From Doris montereyensis (lineage: Eukaryota; Mollusca; Gastropoda; Nudibranchia; Dorididae): a stretch of DNA of 64,000 nucleotides. Position 1 is the first letter of the stretch, and every line of letters begins with the position of its first letter. Below the pieces are notes generated by a model. The model was not told where the DNA came from. It ran no database searches and saw only the letters and a list, made by a program, of their open reading frames with translations. Where the stretch lies: NCBI GenBank assembly GCA_037039925.1, contig JAXRKP010000041.1:183501-247500 (forward strand), in the 5' to 3' direction. The position numbers and the translations under genes were made by a program. Of this stretch, positions 1-47,300 are shown in pieces.

Positions 1-47
1 GAAATCAAAACTTTGTTGGGGTTGAAAATTGATTGTAACTGTTCTCA

Positions 48-150
48 GGGGACTTGGTAGTCCAGGGACAATGCAACAGCCTCTCAACCAAAAATACATG
101 GGTTCAAGCCCCGCCAGTGATTGAAAACTTGAGTTTTTCTAATAAAGTCA
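48..150 (+). repeat. SINE family S1, 5' (tRNA-like) part
   Basis: TTGGTAGTCCAGGGACAATG resembles the family head and GGGTTCAAGCCCC resembles a Pol III B box. Later copies in the window continue into CCCCCTGGTCCAGGTAGGTGG-like sequence, which this copy lacks. Confidence 0.6.
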
Positions 151-246
151 AAGATATAGCCAGCCATATATTTTGAAATCATAACCTAGTGACATCATGT
201 ATTGATGTGTTTCATAAAGGTTTCTCTCTCTTTTTCTTTCATTCAG

Positions 247-35533
<35,287 letters not shown>

Positions 35534-35995
35534 ACTATACTAGGCGTGACCATGCATAAACCAGACAGGAGTAAAGGATTAATCCATGAAAATCATTTCT
35601 GCAGTTATAACTATTATTGTAAAGTGACTGCATAATTGAACTACAGAACAAGTTCACAAACATGGTTCACATCTTAAGAAGGTAGAGAGCAGGTTCTATT
35701 TCTTCAAACCAATAGACGTTTTCTAAAGTTCACTTGTGTCCGGACTGACATTATTTTCTAGTGAACCCTGACCCTCGCCAAGAAGAAAAGCCTTGACTTT
35801 TGTATGAAACATATATAATGCTGACTGCTGCTTTATGACATCAATGTAAAAGGTGAATACTGCATCTTTGCATGACTCTCTACAAAAGGCTTGTCTGTCA
35901 TGGACAGTGTCTACTATAATGTGAAAATGTCATGGCTTTTCTCCACCCTACCTAGTACCTGCCTACTTGTACATTTGTCAGTGTGAGCCATGAAG

Positions 35996-36001
35996 AATAA
36001 A
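35996..36001 (+). terminator. Poly(A) signal, proximal, long dom isoform
   Basis: AATAAA, 462 bases after the stop. Confidence 0.5.
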
Positions 36002-36512
36002 TGAGTAAGCAATTTACCGTGGGGGTTATTTTTCCGTTTGTTTAGTGAATAACATTCTAATCTGTATTCTTCCCTTATATGGAATACTATTTTGATTATT
36101 ATATTATGTCTCCTTTTAATTGGATGTTGTTTATTTTTTTCCCCTTTGTAATTGATGATAGAAATTCTTTCAAAGTTTTTGTGTTGTAGTATTGTAATAG
36201 CCATTTCTTTTTAAAAATATGTGTCCATGTATGATCCGCTTATTTTAGAATTTTGTCCATAGGCTGCATTTTTAAAATCTTTGATTTACCAATCAGGAGA
36301 GAAAAATGGTTTTTCATTGGTGGTTTGGACTTTGCTTCATTTTCGTTTATTTCCTCTTCTTTTAAAAAAAAAATCTTTAACAGGCTCCTTGAAAGATATT
36401 CCTCCTTTCAATAGCTTTTAAAGACGTCACCTTTTCCTTACAACTCTGTCCACTGTAATTTAACCTTTTTTCTTCTTTTGTATTTCTGTCATTCTTGATT
36501 TAGATGTTTTAA

Positions 36513-37214
36513 CCCTTTGAACACTGGCACCCCAGCCCTTAAAAAACCCTGTCCCTGGTCCCCCAGCCAAAATGGCCACTTTTGATAGATAGTACTAAAG
36601 AGGACAAAGCATAAAACAAACACAACAATGATGGAAGGGAAGTAAATATAAATGTCACAAAATGTTTTGCTGACCTTTATCTCCAGTATTGTTGCTTCCT
36701 GTGCCACGTAGACCCCCTTTTGATGCATAAGTAAACTCGGCACTCTATGCACTGGATCGAAGTCACCACTAGGCCCAGGTACATGCTCTTCCTCAACTAC
36801 TTTTTGGTCTAAATCTAGATTTAGATCTACTTCTACTTTATCATCGGACATGCTTTCAACGTCACTCACCGGATAATCTGCATCAAAGTCTAATTCTTGC
36901 TCATCCGAATCAAGAATCATCGCCCCCTAACAGCTGACTCTGATAACCTAGTTTTACCTCTTTTACTCCCTGATGTTGAGGGTTAGTCAAGCCCGCTTCA
37001 TCGCGAAATTTTCTCTAAAATCACCACAAAAATGACACAGGGTGTTCAGGCTTTCTTTGTTTACATCGAGAAAGCGAAAATAGCGGGCAGACGCGACCTT
37101 TGATGACGTAAAGCACAAGTATGCAAGGTCACGAGTTCAGCCCGATGTACCGGTCAATAGTGTATTTGACTCCAGAAAATTTGCCCAGTGTACCGGGCAA
37201 TAGTGTTCAAAGGG
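36513..37214 (-). mobile_element. Non-autonomous piggyBac-type element (702 bp) in dom 3' UTR
   Basis: The ends are exact 13-base inverted repeats, CCCTTTGAACACT and AGTGTTCAAAGGG, and the left end abuts TTAA (36,509-36,512), the piggyBac target. The right flank is TTCA, a one-base change. On the - strand, from 36,920, an ORF starts MILDSDEQELDFDADYPVSD and continues with an acidic stretch like the N-terminus of piggyBac transposases, and then loses similarity. It is therefore an internally deleted copy with no catalytic domain. Confidence 0.7.
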
Positions 37215-37569
37215 TTCATTTCACGTTCACTTTATAAATATGTAAATTTGTAAAACACTATACCCTTGAGAGAAAGTGAGCGAGAGAAATATAAAGATAT
37301 GAGGAAAATGTAGGCATACTGTTTTGTCTTTCACAATTAATAATCTGTACATTTTTCTTAATGGTTGAACAGGAAATAACTGAAATGTAAGACATTGTTA
37401 AGTTACTGTCAGTGCTTTCGGTTGTATTATCATTGTGTCACGAAAATAAACAAACACACACACACACACATATATTATAATGTCTGCCATTTCCACATTC
37501 CCATTGGGTATTTTTGTACACTTTTAGTATGTCAAAATATTTGTTCATTATGTTGGTGTGGAAACTGGT

Positions 37570-37575
37570 AATAAA
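37570..37575 (+). terminator. Poly(A) signal, distal, long dom isoform
   Basis: AATAAA followed by TTGTGTGGGG, a GT-rich downstream element. A further AATAAA is at 37,445-37,450. Confidence 0.45.
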
Positions 37576-37716
37576 CTTTCTTGTGTGGGGAAAAAATAGA
37601 TTGTGCGTAATTTCTTATTTTTGTCTTAGAATTTGTGTTTGAAAATTCAGGTGACGTGATTGAAGCAAGAATGGGTTAGTTTGTAATGCTTGGTCGGCTT
37701 CCTTTTAAGCCCCCCT

Positions 37717-37776
37717 CTCCTCTCTCTCTCTCACTCTCTCTGTCTCTCGCTCTCTCTCTGTCTCTCTCTCTCTCTC
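37717..37776 (+). repeat. CT-rich tract before an S2 repeat
   Basis: CT with scattered GT and CA interruptions. Confidence 0.85.
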
Positions 37777-37778
37777 AT

Positions 37779-37917
37779 GCGGGCGGTTGGCGGGTTCTAC
37801 TGGTAGGTCCTTCTTTCCTTTTAAAAGTTTTACTCTTTCACTTCTCTTTTATCTTACTGTTTCAAATTCACCCTGAGATCACCACAATGGTGGACAGTAA
37901 ATTTCAATTAAACAAAC
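37779..37917 (+). repeat. Family S2 between two CT arrays
   Basis: GGCGGTTGGCGGGTTCTACT start and GTAAATTTCAATTAAACAAA end. CT-rich tracts touch both ends (37,717-37,776 and 37,918-37,991). Confidence 0.75.
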
Positions 37918-37926
37918 CTCTCTCTT

Positions 37927-37991
<65 letters not shown>
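37918..37991 (+). repeat. (CT)n microsatellite after an S2 repeat
   Basis: Begins at the S2 tail; 74 bp. Confidence 0.95.
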
Positions 37992-37994
<3 letters not shown>

Positions 37995-38299
37995 ATTCAT
38001 CAAGGGCAGCGATAGCAATGTGGAAAATTTCACCAGGTCATCACTGAACGTGTGTAGGCAAACGCTATCACTATCACTATCGCCCTGAAAGCTTACCAAA
38101 ACTACGTCTATGGGAACCTTGACTTTCTTTTCTTTTGTGAAAAATGTGAGCTGTGGGCAGTTAGCACTGCGTGTGTTGTTGGTAAGTCTCCCTGCTTTTA
38201 TTTTCATTTCAATGCGTTAATTATGTTTGCTTTTCCTTTACTCTAGTCCCCGCCACAGTTTTATTAGATCTATGGACGTAGCGGTACATGTACTGTAGT

Positions 38300-38518
38300 A
38301 GTTGAGATGGTGTGACTAGTGTGAGTGTGAAGGGAAGGAGGTGGGTGCTAGTAGTAGCTACGTACTGCATACTGCATGGCAAGTGTCGAGTTTCAGTTAA
38401 GTGTTGGCCAGGGCATCGAATCGAGCGATATCGTTTTTGTCATGCGCATATGCATGCAATGCATACATCCGGACAAAGATGGTTAGGTTGACTGGTGTTA
38501 GTGGTATTGGTATTGTTA
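38300..38518 (+). other. Possible 5' UTR exon or promoter region for SDS
   Basis: A stretch less repetitive than its surroundings ends in a strong donor, GTTA|GTAAGT, at 38,519. The first SDS coding exon has an acceptor ten bases before its ATG, so an upstream non-coding exon must exist; this is one candidate. No TATA box or other promoter mark is visible. Confidence 0.2.
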
Positions 38519-38769
38519 GTAAGTACATACGCACAGTTACTTACTTCTCTTACTTTTCACCTCTTTCTCGACATGCGATGCGGGCTGATTTCATTTTCAG
38601 GTGTAGAAAACGGTAGTTCATCCAGCCACGATGTATGTATTATGTATGGTCTGGAAACCGTTGCCCTGCCAAAAAAAAGACGCGAGGTGACTGAGATTAA
38701 TTTAGATGAAGATGTGGCGGTTGCGGTTCTCCTTGGGTGTGTCAAGGTTGAATGATAAGATTCGGAATG

Positions 38770-39122
38770 AACACATCCGAGGGGGGGGGGATCCAAGTAG
38801 GTAGGCTAGGATTAGGAGGAAGCAAAGTTGTTATAGAAACGGGAAGGCAGACTGAGATGGTACGGACATGTGATGTGAAGAGGAATAATAATAATAATAA
38901 TAATAACAATATGGAATATATTTAGAAAGAATATGTTGTAGATTGACATACCGGTTAGGAGGAGGAGGGGAAGACCAAAACGAAGGTATATAGATATGAA
39001 TGCTGGAAGACGTGAAGATCGTTGTTGCAAGTGCAAGAGATGGGGGAAGAACAAAATAGGACAAGGTGGAGAAAGATGATCTGTGGCGACCTCTAACGGG
39101 AAAAGACGAAGAAGAAGTCTTC
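38770..39122 (+). mobile_element. RTE-type LINE fragment, ORF2 C-terminus (decayed)
   Basis: Broken frames still show LRWYGHVM, then RRRRGRPKRRYIDMN, then RWRKMICGD-like sequence, the usual C-terminal order of RTE-class reverse-transcriptase proteins. An (AAT)n run at 38,885-38,906 interrupts it. Confidence 0.6.
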
Positions 39123-39479
39123 ATTTGGCATAAGCGTGTCTCGAGACTGGTTGACAGAATTATTTTTTAATTAGCATTTCAATTTCAAGCAATGAACAAA
39201 CTAATCCACTTTACATATTGGATAGAGTGATGATAAACACACAAACACAATTACATAATACCAATAATATCATCACATCAACGCAGTGACACTGACTACT
39301 GACTGACACTAGTGACAGTGACGACAGGTCAAAAGGTGGATCAAGCCTTTTGGCTAACCATCTCTACGCTTCACATTCACATTGTTTTTTAAACTGTCCA
39401 TTTTATTTTCTCTGAGCTAAATCTAGATTGCTTAATAAAAACAATTTCGTCAATTAGATCTAGTAGTAATTCATTATTG

Positions 39480-39585
39480 AAGCAACTGTGGAGACACCTC
39501 GGATTCAACGAGACGTCGGGTTCAACGAGAGCTCCTCCAGGATAGTCCTAACAACCTCGTTGAATTCGGGGTTTACTGTGTTGTT
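39480..39585. mobile_element. Short palindromic MITE-like element
   Basis: GATTCAACGAGAC near the left faces CTCGTTGAATTC near the right; the outer ends also pair weakly. It resembles small pogo/Tigger-type MITEs. A decayed relative may lie at 48,270-48,330. Confidence 0.35.
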
Positions 39586-39623
39586 ATAATTTAATCTTGC
39601 TGGTATAATAACATTGACATATC

Positions 39624-39897
39624 AAGGGGGACTCGGTTTTCCAGAGGCAAGGCGTCGGCCTCTTAAGCAAAAGGTAGTGGATTCGAGCCCCGCCGATGGT
39701 TAAAAAAATATCATATCCAGGTAGGTAGATCGACACCTAGTCCCATTGGAGACGAACGATAAAGGAGGTCCCGTGTTCCTATCACAACACTCTGTACCGT
39801 TAAAGATCCCTTGGCTGTTTACAGGGCAGTACGGGCAAAATTACAAAATCTTACCAAAAACCCCAATCACCTTAGTTCTGGATGTGGGTAAATTAAA
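39624..39897 (+). repeat. SINE family S1
   Basis: GGGACTCGGTTTTCCAGAGG head with GATTCGAGCCCC as B box, a shortened middle, then GACGAACGATAAAGGAGG and CACCTTAGTTCTGGATGTGG. Confidence 0.75.
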
Positions 39898-40586
39898 GGG
39901 GTGGGGGGGGGAGGCTGAGGGTACAAAGAGCCGACATCCTCTGCCAGCGGCTGTCGACACAGATGTTCGGGAAGGTCATTTCTGTTAATGTTAGCGGACC
40001 AGTTCCTTGCTTTCCACGTCTGCGTCATCCCTCAACCATGCCTTATAGTTTGTAGTATCGTTTTGCATGGGGTGTTGGATAAAGCACGTGCCTTATTTGC
40101 TTAATGGCTAATCCAGCACTGTGTCGATCCGCTCACTTCGACCAGGCATGGTGGTGGGGGGGGATGGGGGAAAGGGGGGGGTTACTCGAAGAAACTCGAA
40201 AAAAATGTTGCAACTTAAACATTTTGGTCAACACCTTGCCTGTGGGCCACAAAACCCCACACATGCATAAATGCGGTAGCCCACCAGTAAATGCCACCCA
40301 AAACAATGCATAATGAATACGGTAGCCCACCAGTCAATTTTATTAATGCCAATGGTGACAATAATAATGAAAATGGCGATGACAATGATGATGATGATGA
40401 TAAGATAAGATAAGAGATAAGATAATGCATTTGGAGAATTGTTTTAATCACAATTTTATAACATAATTTCACAAACAAAAGATCATTTCTTACTTAATAT
40501 AATATGAAATAAATTACATAGAATGATAGTAACCATGATAACATTATGACATAAAAACATTACCTTATATATAACCAATAAGAAAC

Positions 40587-41385
<799 letters not shown>

Positions 41386-41387
<2 letters not shown>

Positions 41388-42614
41388 TTCACTGTTTAAA
41401 AGTTTGTGGAGGTGTTATTACATTGTACATTGTACTACATCGTGTTTTATGATTTATATCAGTTGTCTGAAAGTATGATATTGCCTTGAGCTCCTCCTCC
41501 GTGACCGGTTGGAATTCACAGAAGACCGTATCACCCTTAAATTGTTTGAAAGTCTCAAAAAGTTTACAATATATAAAACAAATGACGTCATTCTATTAAT
41601 AATGACAAGAGGAACCTGTGTCCCAAATATAGTGCAAATCGGTCGGTAAATGACGGGGGAGATAGAGAATAAATGTATAAAAAATTACATTTCGAGAAAA
41701 ATGCAAGCAAAGAACAGTAAATCGACAATTTGGTCCCAAACTCGCCAATTCAGGTGCCCCCACCCCCCCCCGGTCAACTTCTAATTACCATCAGGACTTC
41801 AATGTCATACTTTCCTTTCCTTCACTTTCAATAAAAAAACCTTTTGACTCCTTCCCCGGTGAAAACTATCTCATCACTTTCGTTTAAACCTGTTTGTAAC
41901 TGCTGTCTTGCCCTCTCGATTTCACTTTATTAATATCAAATATGTTCAACTCTATCAAAAATAGGTGTTTGGGTTTGTTTACTTTTTGTGTAATTCACCA
42001 TATTTTTCAATATTTTCCACGTTTCTTAATGTTTCCGAATGGGGCGTTTAGCGCACGAAATTATCTGCCCTTTTAATTTTCTGTTAATGTTGTTTTTTTA
42101 CTCATAATTAACTTATCATTTAAAATTACTATTGGTCCTTATTTTACATGCATCGTCCTTACCACTTAATTATCATTATTATCCGCATCACCGTCAATTT
42201 GTGAATACCGTATAAGCATTATCTTTGTTACAATTTCATTGCTTCATTGCATCACTTTCTACCTATTTGACCCGATGACCTTTGACCTTAGACGTGGTAA
42301 CAGTGAATTTTTTACCGGTCCGGGACGCTTCAGTGAACTCCGCACTCAAGGCCATTTTCCGTCTCGATGAAACCTTTGAGAAACTTTTAAGGTCGGGTAT
42401 ACGAAGATCACCTTTGCCAGTACCGTTATAGACTAGTCAATAGTGCGACGCATCGTGTTGTTGTTTGTTGTTATATACATCATTACATGTGAGTATATAT
42501 AATAATATTATGTGGCCTATAGTACATATTTAGTATTGCAAACGATATAGATCTAGATATATCTAGATCTACTTGCACAGAGACTGAGATCTAAATCTAG
42601 ATTTAGTCCTATTC
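41386..42614. other. Intergenic, no gene seen
   Basis: AT-rich sequence with a C run near 41,757-41,770 and repeated AGATCTA/TCTAGAT palindromes at 42,550-42,607. No exon or known repeat was recognised. Confidence 0.4.
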
Positions 42615-42769
42615 TTTTAGCATGTTGGGAATACTACTTTTTCTTATTCCCAACTTTGTACTTTTTTATTTATTATACCAACACACACACTGGCTATTTG
42701 TTATTCCCAACCTGGGTGTTGGGACTACTCCTTATTTAATATTGCTTTTGTCATTTAAAAAAAGTTTTG

Positions 42770-42833
<64 letters not shown>

Positions 42834-43110
42834 TAGATCTACATCAAATCACACATGCCACATCTAGATTTAAATCTAATGCATGTTAAATCATGTATGT
42901 AATTGGGTTACAAGGGGCGTCACATCCTATTCCTATGCGATTAGGTCAAAGAAGTCAAAACATAACAAGAGAAAGAGCTATCAATAAAGGCGTAGAGGAT
43001 GCTGTTATTCCCAACTGAGTTGGGAAAACAAATTTTTCTTATTCCCAGCCGTGTTGAGAATACTCCTTTTTTTATTCCCAAACGGGTGTTGGGACTAGAT
43101 CTACGCCTTA
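42615..43110. repeat. Dispersed TTCCCAAC / GTTGGGA palindromic units
   Basis: Units of the form GTTGGGAATACT...TTATTCCCAAC occur at 42,623, 42,699, 43,003, 43,045 and 43,073, interrupted by the GA array. Each unit can form a small hairpin. Confidence 0.6.
42774..42830 (+). repeat. (GA)n microsatellite
   Basis: 57 bp of perfect GA; the only long purine-strand dinucleotide array on + in the window. Confidence 0.97.
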
Positions 43111-43590
43111 TGCAGCAGGAAGTCTCCATCAACTGACCTAGTTCTATTTCTATTTTTGGGTATTTTTGGTGTTTTTCTACTTCTAGTTATCTTTATATTG
43201 GCAAGCACTATTCGTCATTAATGACGGATGGACATCGCGATTGTTTGTCATTGATGGTGAAGAAGAAAGGAGCTTATCAATTACTGATACTAATAGACAG
43301 TTGAATTTAAGACCATGAGATAAGGAGTTGGAACTTGTTTGGCAAGGCCCAACGTTCTTCATTAGGATAGATTTGTAACCCATTTTTCCATTCCTTGCCC
43401 AGGAACTGACTGAATGACCTAATTATTACCATCACCTATGGTAGGAAGTGAAAGCCATGGCAAACCAACATCCTGTATGGGGACTGAATTTTTACATATC
43501 AACTTTTCTGCATGCCAATGACACAGCGGATAAGCTCTTAAATCTGTTTGTTATCTGTATAACCACATTGAATACTAACTTAATCTAATA

Positions 43591-44066
43591 CAGTAGTTGC
43601 TGGATAAAAGCACACTTCATAAAAGCACACTCTGCTTAAACGCACGCCTACATCTGCTGTGGAATATTTACTAATATAATAAAAATGTTCCCATAAACAC
43701 ACGGTATGCATAAAGCACGCTTTTTCTGCCCCTAAAGTAAGTAAGTAAAGTTCCTTCAAGGCCCTTAAGGCCTATAGGCCGGAGCTTATCTCAGTTTCTA
43801 TAGCGTGAAATGGAACAGGTGACAATAATCACCTCCTGGCCAGGATGCTAGTCTGATGCAGGTATTTACTCCCAAGCTAGTGCTTGTACCCATTTGCACC
43901 TGGGTAGAGTGGGGAAATGCGTGTTAAGTGTCTTTCCCAAGGAACACAAAATCGGACTTGGCTTTGCTAGGATTCGAACTCGGGACCTCATGATCCCCAG
44001 TCCGGCAACCCCTAACCGATCAGCTACTGACGCCACAAAGGGCATGCGTTTATCCAGCGACTACTG
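43591..44066. mobile_element. MITE M1, interrupted by a SINE
   Basis: Ends CAGTAGTTGCTGGATAAAAG and TTTATCCAGCGACTACTG are inverted repeats next to TA, as in mariner/pogo elements. The interior matches the intact copy at 49,705-49,863; the S3 SINE at 43,738-44,036 splits it. Confidence 0.75.
43738..44036 (-). repeat. SINE family S3, antisense, inserted in a MITE
   Basis: Complete reverse-complement unit from AGTTCCTTCAAGGCCCTTAA to the tRNA-like head GATTCGAACTCGGGACC and GATCAGCTACTGACGCC. It splits the MITE at 43,591-44,066. Confidence 0.8.
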
Positions 44067-44147
44067 TGTAATCACATTTGATGTCACCTGGGGTGAAACA
44101 TGCCTGTTATTTATATATGACCCTTTATTCATAACAGAAGGTGAAGC

Positions 44148-44315
44148 ATGGAACAACCTCACACACCATCTGACAAGAAGCTGTATCTAGAGACTCCTAC
44201 TATACTCAGTTATCCACTTAGCAGCCTCAGTGGATTCAATGTCTTCTTGAAGCTTGATAATCTTCAACCTCCTGGGTCGTTTAAGATCAGAGGAATGTCA
44301 AACTTGATACAAAAA
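44148..44315 (+). CDS. SDS: SDS exon 1 (PLP lysine)
   Basis: 56 codons from ATG, containing NLQPPGSFKIRGM. The donor is AAA|GTGAGT, phase 0. Confidence 0.93.
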
Positions 44316-47300
44316 GTGAGTTCTTTTCTCCTCTTCCTCTTTTGTGTTCTCTCTTGTTCTTCTTGCTTATCTTCTTCTACAGCCCTACATGGGCGGTTGG
44401 TGAGTTCTCTTGGTTGCCCATCATTCTTTCCTTTCCCCTTTTTCGCTTATCTTTTTCTTGTTGTTTCCTCTTAATTCACAGAAATCACCACATATGGTGG
44501 AGAGAGTAAATTTCAATAAAACAAACTACAGCCTTACCTTTAGTTTTGAGGATTTATGAGGTCATACGTGTAAGTAGAAATTAACTGAATTTGCACTTCT
44601 GCATATTTATTTGTATCGTTTTTATTGTGTAAATTCTAAATTTTTGAAAATGTATTTAAAATGTTTGTTTTTATGTTTCTTCAACTTTGAATTCTATAAT
44701 AAGTAGTTTAAAAATGTATCTAGTGAATTTTTTATAAGCAACAGATGAAACCACGTGTAACATTACTGTTATATTCCTCCCATTGTCAGGGCATTGAGTC
44801 AAACAAATGTGAGCATGTGTATTGTGCGTCTGGTGGCAATGCTGGCATGGCTGCAGCGTACACGTCCCAGCAGTTGGGAGTTCCTTGTACTATTGTTCTT
44901 CCGTCAACCACACCCAGTTTTATAGCAGACAGGCTTCGTTTCATGGTAGGGTACATGTCTTAAGTTTGTTTCGCATTTGTCTCACACTTTACATGAAAAC
45001 TGATAAAAGCAAACCAGAGGGTTAACTCGCACGTCATGTTACGATAAATGTAGTTCGAATTATTCAAGCACAGACTTGTAAGTTTTAAATAATTTGAACT
45101 GTATATGTATTTATTTCATTATCTTATGAGTTTCATTTTAAAGGTAGGAACAGAGGTAAATGATGACATGTATACATAAATGAGTAAAGTAAGTTGAAGT
45201 TCCTTCAAGGCCATTAAGGCTTATAGAGCCGACGCTTATTCGGTTTCTGTAACCTGAAGCCAAACAGATAATAATCACCCCCGGACTGAGCACTACTCTG
45301 ATGCAAGTTTTACTTCCAAATTAGTAGTGCTTGTCTCGTCCTCAGATAAACCCATTAACATTCAGGACACCTCACTTGAGGAGCTAGATTCTTTCTCTTA
45401 TTAAGGCAGTATTGTTGATAAACAAGGAGGAACCGATGAAGATGTTAGAGAAAAATTGGAAAAGCAAGAACAGCATTCTCAAAATTAAAAAATGCATGGA
45501 AAGCAAGAATCATCGATCCTTTGTCAATGGAGGTCTTCAAAAGAATCTTTAAAATTAAATGAGAAGACAGATTAAGAAATGGAGAACTATGGGCAAAAAC
45601 TGGAATGGGAACCATTGAAAGTACTTGAGGAGAAGACGATGGGGATGGATTTGCAAAAGCCTGCTTTAAATGTCATGAAAAGCATTGCAATGGAATCCGT
45701 AGGGAAGACGACACCAGGGTAGGCCACGGGACACTTGGAGAAGGAGTATAGAAAAGGATTGGAAGAGATTGAATGTCAGCTGGAATGAGCTAAGAAATAT
45801 CTCTCAGGAGAAGGAAAGATGGAAATCTTTGTCTGTGGCCTATACCCTGGTAGGAGTGAAATGCTTTGATGATGGTGCTTGTACTAATTTACACCTGGGT
45901 CAAGTGAGGAAAATGTCGTTAAATGTCTTTCCCAAAGCAACACAACGTCGGACCTAGCTTTACTATGATTCAAACCCGGAACCTCAAGCCCGGTAGCCTT
46001 ACCACTTGCCGCAGATATTACACAATGTATAAATAAGATAACTATTAATTGTAGCTTTTTATAAAAAATTAACAGAATGATTAGGGGAATCATCGTGATA
46101 ATAATGCAATGTTGTTTGATTATTTTTATTATTTACCTGCTTTTGCTTTATGGTTGGGTTATGTCACATCTAAAATAGCTATATTCGTGTATTTATTATA
46201 GAAAGATAATCGACAAATTAATTACATTATGGTACAAATCATTTGTTGACAAAACTATATGAGACAGATCGCTTATTTTTCCGGAGTTGTGGAAACTTGT
46301 TTAATATTTCTCTCTTTATTTGGCCTATCTTAAAATTGTTTTTCAAGGGAGCAGAAGTCAAAATCCATGGTGATGTTTATGACAAAGCAAAGGAATTTGC
46401 ACAAGAGCTTGCATCCCAGCCTGGTAAGCCATTTTAGATTTATGTTTGTATAATTGTTACGATTTATTTACAATAAATTGTGATAAAAGTGATTCTGCTA
46501 AATTTGTTTTTCCTTTAACTCACAGTAATAGATGTTTCAGATGATCTCTTTTGACCACGACAATTGAAAGGATGTCAGCAAATGTTAAACTAGTACTAAA
46601 GCAGTCTGAGCATGTAATAACTTTATTTAAAGAATTTTAAAAAAATTGATTCCTCAAGCACAGTATCAATCAAAGATCAGAGGTCATGCCTGAATGATAC
46701 AAAGTTTTGCTACCTAACAGTAAAAGTTTTAGGGTAGACCCACACAGGCGTCGGGCCCGACGGTCAGACCGGACATATTTCCGTGGGAAAAATGCAACCC
46801 GGCTCATTAGTAGTGTTAGGTAACAAAAACGACGATCCACCCACACAAAACCCGACGTCCCCGGAGCTGACTTTTTAGGAATGAACGTGTTCATTCCACG
46901 CATCGTCGTCGGGCGAAATGGGAGACAATTTTATAGGTTTTCCTATACAAATTATTTCCTTTTCCCGCCACATGTCTATTAATAGCATTTTGCAATCTCA
47001 AGCGGTGGACTGGAAGATGCATTTCTCAGAACTTGGTCTGTTGACAATTGATGACGAAGCATTGAGTACAGCATCGATCGTCTATTTCAAGAAAGACCCG
47101 CTTCATCACAACAGAATTTCCGCTTTTGTTGTATGGGATGGACCCAAAATCGTTTTGACAATTGTGCCTTCATTATCCTTCTCTTCTTAGTAAGAACAAC
47201 AATACACGCCATTTTTCTTCTCCTGCTAGCGGTATGGGTGGCACACCAAAAATCGTTTCTGATGAGCCGGTGTGTCACTGCACTTCATTTTATGTCAACA

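Larger units (their letters stand above)
35534..37600 (+). other. 3' UTR of the long dom isoform
   Basis: AT-rich sequence after the stop with candidate poly(A) signals at 35,996, 37,445 and 37,570. A piggyBac-type element is inserted between the first and the second, so use of the first signal would exclude it from the mRNA. Confidence 0.6.
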
